This document shows positions 27,512 through 37,296 of a DNA stretch of 64,000 nucleotides, piece after piece (positions within the stretch are counted from its first letter, which is position 1; every line of letters begins with the position of its first letter). This stretch comes from Phoebastria nigripes (lineage: Eukaryota > Chordata > Aves > Procellariiformes > Diomedeidae): NCBI GenBank assembly GCA_035582835.1, contig JAYKAV010003104.1, positions 124,001 to 188,000 on the forward strand, read 5' to 3'. A model generated the notes under the pieces. The model worked only from the letters and a program-made list of their open reading frames with translations. It made no database searches and was not told where the DNA came from. The translations under genes and the position numbers were made by a program.

Positions 27512-29691
27512 CATTTTAGTCCAGTTAAGCAACATCTGGCAACAATGAGCTCTGAGAGCTGCATGCTTTTTGTCTCTGAAAATTTCCAATATGAAATCAA
27601 GGAGAATTAGAGAGAGCACTGCGCTTAAATAAGGGCTAGAATATGGCAACACTGCTGGAATTACGACCAGAAATAAAGCCTGTGTAGAATAAAAAGGACA
27701 CCAGAGCAAGCGACCCATCTTCTTCAACCTGAGCTACAAAACTTCAGCTAGAGGTGAGATCATTCCTAGCAGACACAGAGCAGCTCACTCGTCCTGCACA
27801 GAGACCAGCAGAAACCTGTCTCCTTCACACGGATGCACATGGATATTCATAGCCGTGCTGCAGCAGGAGGTAAGAGAAGCCGTAGAGATCCCAGCAGCGG
27901 GACACCCCTCCAAAGTGATATCCTCGAAGGAGCAGTCCCAGCTGAGCCAGGAATACAGAAAACAAAAATTCACCCACCAAAACGTTCGGCATGGCCCCAA
28001 ATGTGAGTAGCTGGATGGGGTGAGCAGCACACCTTTCTACCTTCCTCCGGGGCTCCCAGGACAAGCCCCTTGGCAAGGTGCTGTCACCACTGCTCTCAGG
28101 GTGAAAACCAGCTTTTGGCCCGCTGAGGCAAAGCCTGTCTAACTAAATAAATGATGTTGTTTACAGCTAGAAGATGGTCTCCATTACACAACGCAGCCAT
28201 CCCAGGCAAGCTTCCAGGGAGAAGCTGTTCTTTGAGGGGTTGTTGCTTGAAAAAAATGAAGAAGAAAACAGAACTAGCTGAAGCCAACACAGCGATTTAA
28301 CAGCAGAGGAAGCCTAATCTGCTTCTGCTGAGAAAACAATAAATCTGCAAATTTGTCCAATTCACATTTACCATTGGGCATATCATATATTTGGGTTTTT
28401 AGCCACTGTCTGGACAGAGCTGGCAGAGCAGGGGAGAAAAAGGAAACCCAAATCTGTAAAACATGAAAAAGAAAAAAGCTGAGACAGACCAAGAAATTAA
28501 GAGCAGGGAAATGCACTTGAAGGGAGTGGGTTGAGAGAAGGTGCTTCAAACACATCAAAAATGTGAGAATTCCAGCAGAGACAAGTGAGGGGGAAAACAA
28601 AAATAAAGAGAGTGAGAAAAAACAAGAGCAGCAACTGTGTCACTGGTTGCCCTGCTGACACATCAGCTGCAAGACCCGGGTCTAGTCCTCTTGGCATCGT
28701 AAGCAAAATAATCAGCCTGCAGATTGCTGATCCCCGGCTGCTGGGTGCATCAATCAGCCCCCCGATTGCACTTTTCCTTTGCACTCTGGATACAGGATGA
28801 AAACCAGGGAGGGGCCCAAGGACATGGGCTTGTCGGGACCCAAGCCCAGCTCCAGCTGCTCAGTGACATCTTCAGACCTGCTGGAGACAGGCAGCGCCCT
28901 GGCAAGGGCAGCGTGCCCTTGGGGTGCTCTGCATTTCACCCACAGGGATTATCTTTTACCACTCATAGGTGGCTTGGGGCTTATCCCAAGAAGAGGCTCC
29001 ACCAGGACACAGCACTCTCCTACACGTTCCTGCTGGCAGGGAGCGTGAGGCTTGCACAGCTCCTGACAGTCTCCCGTTTTACTGCAGAGGAGTCACAGCC
29101 ATTGACAGGGCTGTGCTCAGGGCTCAGTCTCAGCTCCGCTTTCCTCGGCACCCCAATCACGGCCTGAACCCAGGGCATCTGCCAGCACGTGCAGCCACAC
29201 CAGGGTGAGAGCCCCCCCACCTCACATCTGGATGGCAGAGCCGCTCTCAGCTGCCTTTGCTGAAGCCCTAACTGGAGAAAAGTACAAAAATCCTCCCCCA
29301 AAACAGAGGGTTTATTGAGCAAACTGCCAAGCAGATCCTGAGAACGGTGACCAAGCCAGGAGCAGGAGCCTCTCCCTGACAGATCCCGAGGGAAGTCTGT
29401 TACCTGCTGCTGTTTGTAGAGGGCAGGAGGTGGGAAAATCCACTGTCAGAGCGTAATGCTCAGCTGAGAAATCTCCCTGCCTCTCAGTAATGCTCTTTAC
29501 AGCAGGACGGCACTTAATCGGCTTTTATCTGCCTAAAGACTTGATCCCCATTGGTCTGCAGCAGGAAGAACCAGCTAATTTATTTTCACTGTGCACTAAA
29601 AGCACAGCCCAGCCGACCCTGCAATCCTCACAGTTCACCTATCCAAAAGGTACATGCTCTTTTTCTTGCCTCCTTCTCTACCATCCTTCAG
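27512..29691. other. Upstream flank or first intron of the LRR gene
   Basis: No coding exon could be supported. The right end carries a clear polypyrimidine tract and AG acceptor feeding the LRR exon at 29692, so a 5' exon of that gene should lie to the left. I could not identify it. The segment at 28640-29340 is relatively GC-rich and is the most plausible neighbourhood for a first exon, but this is inference. Confidence 0.4.
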
Positions 29692-31011
29692 GTATTAGAT
29701 GCGGTGGCTGACTTGTGGCTGGTCATGTTCTTTCTTGTTACATTTATTTTCACTTGTGCAGCAAAGGCTGGACTGAGTCTGAATATCTCTGATTCATGCC
29801 CAAGCATGTGCAAATGTGCACCTGAAGAGATTATCCACTGTAACAGAGCTGGACTGAGAGCCCTCCCTGGAGAAATAGCAGCATCTACCGTCTCTCTAAA
29901 CCTCTCCAATAATTATTTGCGGATTCTCACCACCAACACCTTCAGAAACCTGACTTTCCTCCACAGCCTCTGGCTAGATGGAAACAATCTGACTTTCCTG
30001 TCCCCGGGGACCTTCCATGCTCTCAGCAAGCTTCGAGAGCTGCACCTCAGCAGGAACTCACGCCTCACCTACCTGCATGCAAACACTTTCAGAGGACTAT
30101 TAAACCTCATCAGCCTGGATTTGTCCCACTGCAATATCTTTGAAATCCACCCACTTCTATTTTCACACCTGCCTTCTTTAGAAAGACTCGATTTAGCCTC
30201 CAATAACATGCGGTATGTCCCACAAGCCTTTAGGAACCTCTCCAGCCTCACGAGGCTGTCCCTGGAGGGCAACCACATAGAAGCCATTGGCAGAGATTCC
30301 CTGAAGGACCTGGAAACCCTGTACGATCTGAATCTCAGGAAGAATCGGATATGGATCATTCAAAATGGTGCTTTTACAAAGCTTCTCAGATTGGGCATGT
30401 TAAATTTAGGACACAACTTCATTGCTGATTTGCCTAATCAGCTTTTCGACGGGTTGATCCAGCTCAAGACCATGCACCTTGAAGCCAACAGAATCACTGC
30501 TGTTGACTGCACCTTCAGACATCTGCTGAACTTGAGAAACTTGTACCTGAACAACAACCAGATCTCCTCGATCTCAGACTCTGCTTTCTCGTACTTAAAC
30601 AAGCTGCACTTCCTTCACCTGAGCAAGAACAACCTTAGTTCCCTCCCCATCCGCTTGTTCGCTGAACTGCCAAAACTGAAGTATGTGTTTTTATCCCACA
30701 ACCCCTGGAAATGCGACTGCAAGATGCTTTGGTTCTGGCAGTGGACCGCAATGTGCAGGGGAGCGATCGAAGGGCTGCACTGTGCCTTCCTGGGCCCTCA
30801 CAACACGACGGTGCTTGATGTCCCCCATCCAGGGGACCTGATGGACTGCACAGTGCCACCTGAGCTGGCAAGCGAAGACAAGTGCAGGGTGGTCGGTACC
30901 AGCGTGGCTCCTGGGCCCCCTGCTCTCCCCAGCAAGGTCATCCTGCTGGCACTTGTCTGCCACGCGTGGTATTTTGCAAGGGGATGGGACAGCTCCATGG
31001 CCACAGTTTGA
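29692..31011 (+). CDS. Leucine-rich-repeat surface protein, nyctalopin/Nogo-receptor-like (main coding exon)
   Basis: Predicted secreted or membrane-attached LRR protein. A strong acceptor (pyrimidine tract plus CAG) ends at 29691. The first good start inside the exon is ATG at 29725, giving 428 residues. Residues 1-15 form a hydrophobic signal peptide. A cysteine cap follows (C25, C29, C31, C39), then eleven 23-25-residue LRRs from about 53 to 315. The C-terminal LRR cap has CDC at 330-332, C343, C351 and C373. At least five N-glycosylation sites are visible. The third repeat is 25 residues with a Leu-x-Tyr-Leu-His-Ala-x-Thr-Phe signature that I associate with nyctalopin, but NYX itself differs through the rest of the protein. 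A modest hydrophobic stretch near 400-414 is followed by a short polar tail ending in Val. The frame stays open to 29551, but that part precedes the acceptor and is probably intronic. Exact orthology is not settled. Confidence 0.85.
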   Translation, partial: VLDAVADLWLVMFFLVTFIFTCAAKAGLSLNISDSCPSMCKCAPEEIIHCNRAGLRALPGEIAASTVSLNLSNNYLRILTTNTFRNLTFLHSLWLDGNNLTFLSPGTFHALSKLRELHLSRNSRLTYLHANTFRGLLNLISLDLSHCNIFEIHPLLFSHLPSLERLDLASNNMRYVPQAFRNLSSLTRLSLEGNHIEAIGRDSLKDLETLYDLNLRKNRIWIIQNGAFTKLLRLGMLNLGHNFIADLPNQLFDGLIQLKTMHLEANRITAVDCTFRHLLNLRNLYLNNNQISSISDSAFSYLNKLHFLHLSKNNLSSLPIRLFAELPKLKYVFLSHNPWKCDCKMLWFWQWTAMCRGAIEGLHCAFLGPHNTTVLDVPHPGDLMDCTVPPELASEDKCRVVGTSVAPGPPALPSKVILLALVCHAWYFARGWDSSMATV

Positions 31012-31128
31012 CAGCGTTTAAATTATGAAGTGGAGGCCACTTATTTATTTTCTCGCTATTTGTTTGTGAACAATGGTTTTCGTTACAGGTGGGTTTTATA
31101 TGTAAATAGAGGGATTTTATTATATAGG

Positions 31129-31134
31129 AATAAA
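31129..31134 (+). promoter_or_regulatory. Candidate polyadenylation signal of the LRR gene
   Basis: AATAAA lies about 120 bases after the LRR stop codon in AT-rich DNA, a typical spacing for a short 3' UTR. Another AATAAA is at 31400-31405 and could give a longer transcript end. Confidence 0.5.
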
Positions 31135-32252
31135 TGCTTTCATTCATAGGCAATGCTCAAATCTGAAATGCTAATATCAAAATTCAATGTAAATGTTCGC
31201 GTGCAGAGGAGAAGCTCACATTAGCAAGTTCAGGGCTGGGGCTTGTGCTGGGTGACGCGGGGCTGGGAAGCGTGGCCCCACCACAGCCTCTGCCCTCCCT
31301 GTTTCCTGACCGACCACAGCCACATGTGATCTCTTGGGGAAGGGCTGCCTTCCTGCGCTCAGCCCGCACCGGGGATATTGTGAGTACTGCTGAAGTAGGA
31401 ATAAATTGCACGCGTTCCAGCACATCTGGAGTCCCTAGAAAAGGCTCAGTCCATCAGCATCTCTGTGAATGTGTGGTAGGTTCCCAGCTACCAGCTTCAC
31501 AGCCGGCACATGAGGTGCTTTGCTGTTAGAATGTAAGACAGTGTTGGAGAAGTGGGCAAAAATGTCACCAAGTAAAACATTTTATCGCTCAGCTGCTCCT
31601 CGTATTGAGTATTGAGCCTCAGCTAATGCGGCTCTGCATTTACCCCTGCAAAGAGCTCATTTGTCTAAGGGATGTCCATATGAGTTGTGTCTCCCTGCGT
31701 TTTGTCAACGAGCTCTGGCATGGCATCACACCAGTGCCATACCCCCACGCCACCTCCCTCCAGCTGCTGGGAGACACTGACGGGTCATCATGATGCCTCC
31801 ATCACAGCAGTATTCACCTTTCTTTCCTCCCTCACACAGATCAGCCTTCTCCATCCTCCCAAAGGGAATTTTCCATTTCTGCAGGTATATTAAAAACAGC
31901 CCAAATCCTGCTGTGGACTATGTGATGCCCCACTAGAAAGCTCTTGCGCCAGCCGTGTGCCGCATCAGAGCCGCGAGCAGCCACGTGGCCAGGGATGAAC
32001 TTCGTTTACTGTAGAAGAGCCAAGGTTAAACTACACCCCTTTCTCTTCAGTGATTAAACACTGATCACAGTCTCATCTCCATTCTCACCTTCCCCCTGCA
32101 CCTCACTCACGATCCCCTGCACAGCAACTCCAAACATCCCACTCAGTTCTGTTAAACTGGCAAATAAGCATCCCATAGTGGCACAACAGTGAAGAGAAGT
32201 CATGCAAGCTTCAGCAGCAAAGGTTCAAAGGCACGGCTTTCCTCAAGCTGGT
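31135..32252. other. Flank between the LRR gene and CR1 copy 2
   Basis: Apart from a possible alternative LRR 3' end at 31400 nothing could be recognised. Frames are short and unconvincing. Confidence 0.5.
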
Positions 32253-32384
32253 ACAGAATCACAGAATCATAGAATAGTTTGGGTTGAAAGTCATCTAGTC
32301 CAACCCCCCTGCCATGGGCAGGGACATCTTCAACCAGATCAGGTTGCTCAGAGCCCCGTCCAACCTGACCTTGAACGTTTCCAG

Positions 32385-33029
32385 NNNNNNNNNNNNNNNN
32401 NNNNNNNNNNNNNNNNNNNNNNNNNNNNNNNNNNNNNNNNNNNNNNNNNNNNNNNNNNNNNNNNNNNNNNNNNNNNNNNNNNNNNNNNNNNNNNNNNNNN
32501 NNNNNNNNNNNNNNNNNNNNNNNNNNNNNNNNNNNNNNNNNNNNNNNNNNNNNNNNNNNNNNNNNNNNNNNNNNNNNNNNNNNNNNNNNNNNNNNNNNNN
32601 NNNNNNNNNNNNNNNNNNNNNNNNNNNNNNNNNNNNNNNNNNNNNNNNNNNNNNNNNNNNNNNNNNNNNNNNNNNNNNNNNNNNNNNNNNNNNNNNNNNN
32701 NNNNNNNNNNNNNNNNNNNNNNNNNNNNNNNNNNNNNNNNNNNNNNNNNNNNNNNNNNNNNNNNNNNNNNNNNNNNNNNNNNNNNNNNNNNNNNNNNNNN
32801 NNNNNNNNNNNNNNNNNNNNNNNNNNNNNNNNNNNNNNNNNNNNNNNNNNNNNNNNNNNNNNNNNNNNNNNNNNNNNNNNNNNNNNNNNNNNNNNNNNNN
32901 NNNNNNNNNNNNNNNNNNNNNNNNNNNNNNNNNNNNNNNNNNNNNNNNNNNNNNNNNNNNNNNNNNNNNNNNNNNNNNNNNNNNNNNNNNNNNNNNNNNN
33001 NNNNNNNNNNNNNNNNNNNNNNNNNNNNN
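32385..33029. other. Assembly gap (645 Ns)
   Basis: A run of 645 ambiguous bases inside CR1 copy 2. The matching interval in CR1 copy 1 (26719-27365) is 647 bases, so the gap estimate agrees with a full missing CR1 segment and little or nothing else. Confidence 0.99.
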
Positions 33030-33433
33030 GAGGTTCACACGGGCCCACTTCTCGAGCTTGTCCAGGTCCCTCTGGATGGCATCCTGTCCCTCAGGCGTGT
33101 TGACCGCACCACTCAGCTTGGTGTCATCTGCAAACTTGCTGAGGGTGCACTTGATCCCACCATCTATGTCATTGATGAAGATATTAAACAGTACTGGTAC
33201 CAATACGGACCCCTGCGGGACACCACTTGTCACCGATCTCCATCTCAACATTGAGCCGTTGACCACTACCCTCTGGATGTGACCATCCAACCAATTCCTC
33301 AACCACCGAACAGTCCACCCATCAAATCCATACCTCTCCAATTTAGAGAGAAGGATGTTGTGGGGAACCATGTCAAAGGCCTTACAGAAGTCCAGATAGA
33401 CGACATCTGTAGCTTTTCCCTTGTCCACTGATG

Positions 33434-33478
33434 TAGTCATATCCAGAAATTGGATGTAGTCACATCCAGAATTGGATG
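33434..33478. repeat. Imperfect 22-23 bp tandem duplication at the CR1 5' edge
   Basis: Two adjacent copies starting TAGTCA(T/C)ATCCAGAA occupy 33434-33456 and 33457-33478, differing by one substitution and one missing base. They sit exactly at the truncated 5' end of CR1 copy 2. Confidence 0.85.
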
Positions 33479-33479
33479 C

Positions 33480-36400
33480 TTTTTCCCTTGCAAGACTGTT
33501 GACTTGCAACATGTTCCTGGCCAGATAGCACACCTTGCAGGGCTAAACCGCTAAACCCCTGCCTGGCACAGAGCCCCTTGCAGGGGGAAACCCCTCTGCT
33601 CTTCAGGAAGCACTTCCCCATATCGGGTCGCAGGAGCAGCCCCACAGCTTCCAGAACCAGCANCATCATTCGCCAGTGCTCAACCAAGGTGTCTGGTGCT
33701 CACAATAACTTCGATAGCAAATCCCACCCTTCAGGCACCAGGCACAGTCAATGCTGGCTATTTGCACTTGGCAGATCTGGATTTCCTGCAGAAACTAAAT
33801 TGCACCAGAAGTAGAGTGAGCAAGTCTGCCCACGGAGACCTGTCCTGAAGAATTAGCATGGTCTTCCCTTGGCTTTAGCTGCCGGTGCGCAGAAGACACG
33901 ATCTACACAGACAGCATTTGTGCCTCACAGTGTCTTTTTGTTTTCCACCTTTGAGAGACTTCAGGAATTTAGTAATTCCTAAAGCCACAGTGAGCAGAGC
34001 CCCCCACCAGCCACAGCTGCCTCCCTTGCTCTGACCTTGCCATCGGCCATGTGGGCTGGTGGCAGCACAGCCAGGTCTAAGGAACCTTGTTCTTTACAGC
34101 TCTTTGGCTTTTTCTCCAAGATGCTTTCAGTGATTATTTCTCACCTGGCTTCTAAAAGCAAGAACACCTAGATAACATTGCAGAGAGATGACCAAATTTT
34201 CAGCAATTATCAGTGTATAAACACTTGCCATACGACATACCCAATGTTTACTGAGCGCTCACAGAAGGAAGCAACAGAACGTGTGGCAGACACACCACAT
34301 TTGTCCCTGTCCTTAGCGGAATTATCCCAAGCTGATAAGAGGTAAGAGAGAAATAAACCTTTGCTTAGTGCTGAAAACACACAAACCAGCACATTTTGAC
34401 AAGGGAAACCTGCCATGGAGTACAGAGTAAGACCAGCCTTTGGTTACTGTTACACCAGTGAAGGGACAAATTGGGGCTGCACAACAAAACCACGCACGCT
34501 GCGTCTTCCTGGTTATCAGATTTGCGATTAGATTTGTGCAAAGTATTCAATGGCCAATACACTTTTCCTTTACGTTTTGTTTGTGCTGATTCACCATTTT
34601 GTTTGTGCATTCAGCACCATCCTCACTTTCCTCAGCTTCACATACTTTGGGAGGTAGCGGAAAAAATCTCCAGTTCGTTTCTTGCTTTTGCATTCCTCTC
34701 TGCTATTGATCTGCAACAGAAAGAGGCAGAAGTAAAAAACAAGCAAGCAAAATCCACCCCAGCAATTTTTTAAAGTCCCTACAAAATTAGATTTTTTCCA
34801 TTGAAAAATATAAATTGGTGAAAAGTTTGTATGAAGGAGAGCCTTGTCTCCTCTGGTGAAAAGTTTGTATGAAGGAGAGCCTTGTCTCCTCTGGATGCTT
34901 GCACAAAATACTCCTTCCGCTTTTACGCCACCGCCTCGTTAAACACTGAACAGGAGCGCAACTAAATTGCTGCTTCTGTGCTATGATGAAGCAGCAATAG
35001 AAATACTTAACAAGTTGTACACAGCACCCTGGGGAAGAACATGTGGCTACATTTTTTATCCACAAAAAATAAAACTTGCAAGGAATACAAGAAAAACTTC
35101 TATCGAAAAACACAGGCCCTGAAGGTGCAGTCTGGACTTGGAAAGACATTTGAAGGAGATCCTTGAGATTAAGGACAACACGAACTCATGGAGGCAGCAG
35201 CAAGCTTAATTGTTTAAAAAAAAAAAAAAAAATTTCAGCATGAACAAAGCTGACACTGCTAAAAAACCCTGGAAACAATAGCATGTAATTGAATAAACAA
35301 AACCAAGTAATTGAATAAATAAAAACAAATAATTGAATATGAAAGAGCAAAAAGACTTGCAGGAACAAAGAAATGTGCTAAAGGTTACATCTCTGGCTCC
35401 TGTTGGAAACTTTTAGGAGTGTTTGACAAAACAGAAAATATTTTGAAAGCTTGCTTGCCAGGGGCTTTCTTTTGAGAAAGCACTGGGATTTATCCTGCCT
35501 GCCCTGCACTGGACCTTCACTGTGAGATCTCTGCTTTGCTTTGACCCAAAACTTTTCTTTGAGTTAGCCCATTTCTTAAATACATCCAGCACAAGAAGGA
35601 GATGCTTTCCCACTCAGTAACTGTCAGAGTATCCATTTTCCCCCCTTTAACCTGGTACCAGGAGGCAAAAGAAGCAAGAAAGGACAGATGCACGTGGTCA
35701 CTTCCAAAGTTTAAGCATTTTGACCTTAATTATACCATACCTCCAGCCAGTGCTATAAATCACTAAACCACTGTTACAGTGGGATGTATGTGACTACTTA
35801 CAGTGTATCGCTCCATCTTCAGTGAAAACATATGTGATTTCCTGTGGGAAGCTTTGTTTACATATTTTCTTGTGAAAAAATTCTACCAGTGGAAAGTTCC
35901 CAGCTGGCTGTACGTGAGGCTTCGTGCAATAAACCACTGAGAGGGTTTGCTGGCACTCCTGGTGCTCTCTGAGCAGTGAGCGCTCCCAGCCAGTGCCATC
36001 ACATCCCATGCCCTGACCCCTGCAGCAGGCAGGACTCCTGCATGTCTCCTCTTAGGTGCACCAGCCCCTCTCCAGCTTCCTGCCAAATTCCTCCCTTTCA
36101 CCTGCCCTGTTTTCATCTCCTACACACAGAAAAATTAAGTCCCTATCACTCAACTAGCCCTCATATAAACTTTCATCTCTGAAGCCCACATAAGGCATAA
36201 CAGTACAGAAGAAGCTGCTGCTTCAAATAAACGTGTTCCTCCTTTGCTTTTAATGGACCATTCCCTGCTGTGCTCCCAGCAGCACCAACCTCTCAACATG
36301 CTTTGAAGGACCAGCACCTAATAGCAGATTTGCATCTGGCCATTAAAGACGAGGAAAGATGGCATCTGGCGTTGCAGCCCAGAAGCACCAGCTGCAGGAA

Positions 36401-36540
36401 GATTTGTGACCAGAGAAGGGGGACTGAGAAGGAGACGGCATCTCACTCTGACCACCATTTTCAAACCAAGTAAGGAAAATAGACTCTTTCAAGCACTAAA
36501 ACCAAAAGTTTCTCCAAGAAGCTGCATCTCCACACTCTCC
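33480..36540. other. Intergenic, simple repeats only
   Basis: No gene was recognised. The stretch contains the perfect 38-bp duplication at 34816-34891, an A run near 35217-35231 and an AT-rich degenerate repeat near 35284-35341 made of TAATTGAATA-like units. Frames are short. Confidence 0.5.
34816..34891. repeat. Perfect 38-bp tandem duplication
   Basis: Two exact head-to-tail copies of a 38-base unit at 34816-34853 and 34854-34891. Identity is complete, so the event is either recent or an assembly artefact. Confidence 0.95.
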
Positions 36541-36559
36541 TGTCCCAAACTTGCGATTC

Positions 36560-36965
36560 CCAAAGCATCACGGCCCTCCACGTTTTCAGGCGTCCTCCAC
36601 GCTGCAGACCGCCCCCGCGCTCTCCTGGCCCCCCGACCCCGAGCAGGTCACCCCGCTACGCGCGGGGGCCCGGCCCGGCCCGCCCCGGGGGCACCGCTGC
36701 CTGCCAGGGAGCGCTCGCCGGCTGCAGTACCGAGCGCTTGCCCCTGGATGGCACCCCAGCCCCAGGCTGATCTCTGTCGCTCCTACGTTGGAGACACATT
36801 CACTGCCTGCGCACCTGGCCGCGAAGAAAAGCTCTCGTGGGGTGGGAGCTTCTACTGCACGACCTGCGTGTTCGCAGTGCATCACCTGCGCCAGCGGGGA
36901 CTCATCCAGCGCGCACAGACCCCCACGTCACCCCACCGCGCTGCCAAGGCAGAGCCTTGCGGGTC
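36560..36965. promoter_or_regulatory. Orphan CpG island
   Basis: By eye I count roughly 40 CpG dinucleotides in about 400 bases, while neighbouring DNA has almost none. The core at 36600-36730 is very GC-rich, with runs of CCGG and CGCG. No annotated start of PLS3, AGTR2 or the LRR gene lies here: the PLS3 3' end is about 2 kb to the right and the LRR stop about 5.6 kb to the left. Islands of this kind usually mark unmethylated promoters, so a non-coding or unannotated transcript may start here. An 11-base partial match to the CTCF core (one mismatch) lies at 36704-36714; one such match is weak evidence. A 199-codon frame at 36406-37005 spans the island but is probably a by-product of stop-poor GC-rich DNA. 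Confidence 0.6.
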
Positions 36966-37018
36966 CCAAATAATCTTGCTAATAGGATTACACTTAATTA
37001 CCTGAAAAACCCGAAGAG

Positions 37019-37296
37019 GGGAACAAAGGGCGAGAGGAAATGGCCTCAAGTTGCGCCAGGGGAGGTTTAGTTTGGACATTAGGAAAAATTTCTTTACTGA
37101 AAGAGTGGTTAAGCATTGGAACAGGCTGCCCAGGGAAGTGGTGGAGTCACCATCCCTGGAAGTTTTTAAAAGACGTGTAGATGAGGCGCTTAGGGACATG
37201 GTTTAGTGGGCATGGTGGTGTTGGGTTGATGGTTGGACTTGATGATCTTAGAGGTCTTTTCCAACCTTAATGATTCTATGATTCTATGATTATATG
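37019..37296 (+). mobile_element. CR1 LINE, short 3' fragment, copy 3
   Basis: The last roughly 280 bases of a CR1 element on the plus strand. They contain the conserved block around TTGGAACAGGCTGCCCAGG, the GGTTGGACTTGATGATCTTA block and the end TGATTCTATGATTCTATG. It belongs to a different subfamily from copies 1 and 2, judging by its 3' region. It is inserted directly at the edge of the CpG island. Confidence 0.95.

Larger units (their letters stand above)
32253..33479 (-). mobile_element. CR1 LINE, copy 2, interrupted by an assembly gap
   Basis: The 3' tail is at 32253 (repeated ATCATAGA on the plus strand) and the 5' truncation is near 33440-33479. The minus-strand frame right of the gap encodes reverse transcriptase with the standard blocks: YLDFCKAFD, the SGVPQGSVL turn and an intact FADD catalytic box. 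The middle, 32385-33029, is Ns. Sequence on both sides of the gap is almost the same as in copy 1, so the hidden part can be predicted to be CR1. Beyond about 33456 the CR1 match fades into a short tandem duplication. Confidence 0.95.

Noticed and set aside
26994..27548. 184-codon plus-strand frame in CR1 copy 1
   Set aside because: It is the antisense of CR1 reverse transcriptase.
32202..33533. Frames of 280-412 codons across the N gap
   Set aside because: Most of their length is unknown bases; the readable part is CR1 reverse transcriptase or its antisense, not a host gene.
35284..35341. AT-rich TAATTGAATA-like units as a possible regulatory array
   Set aside because: Only three degenerate copies in simple AT-rich DNA, with no gene start nearby.
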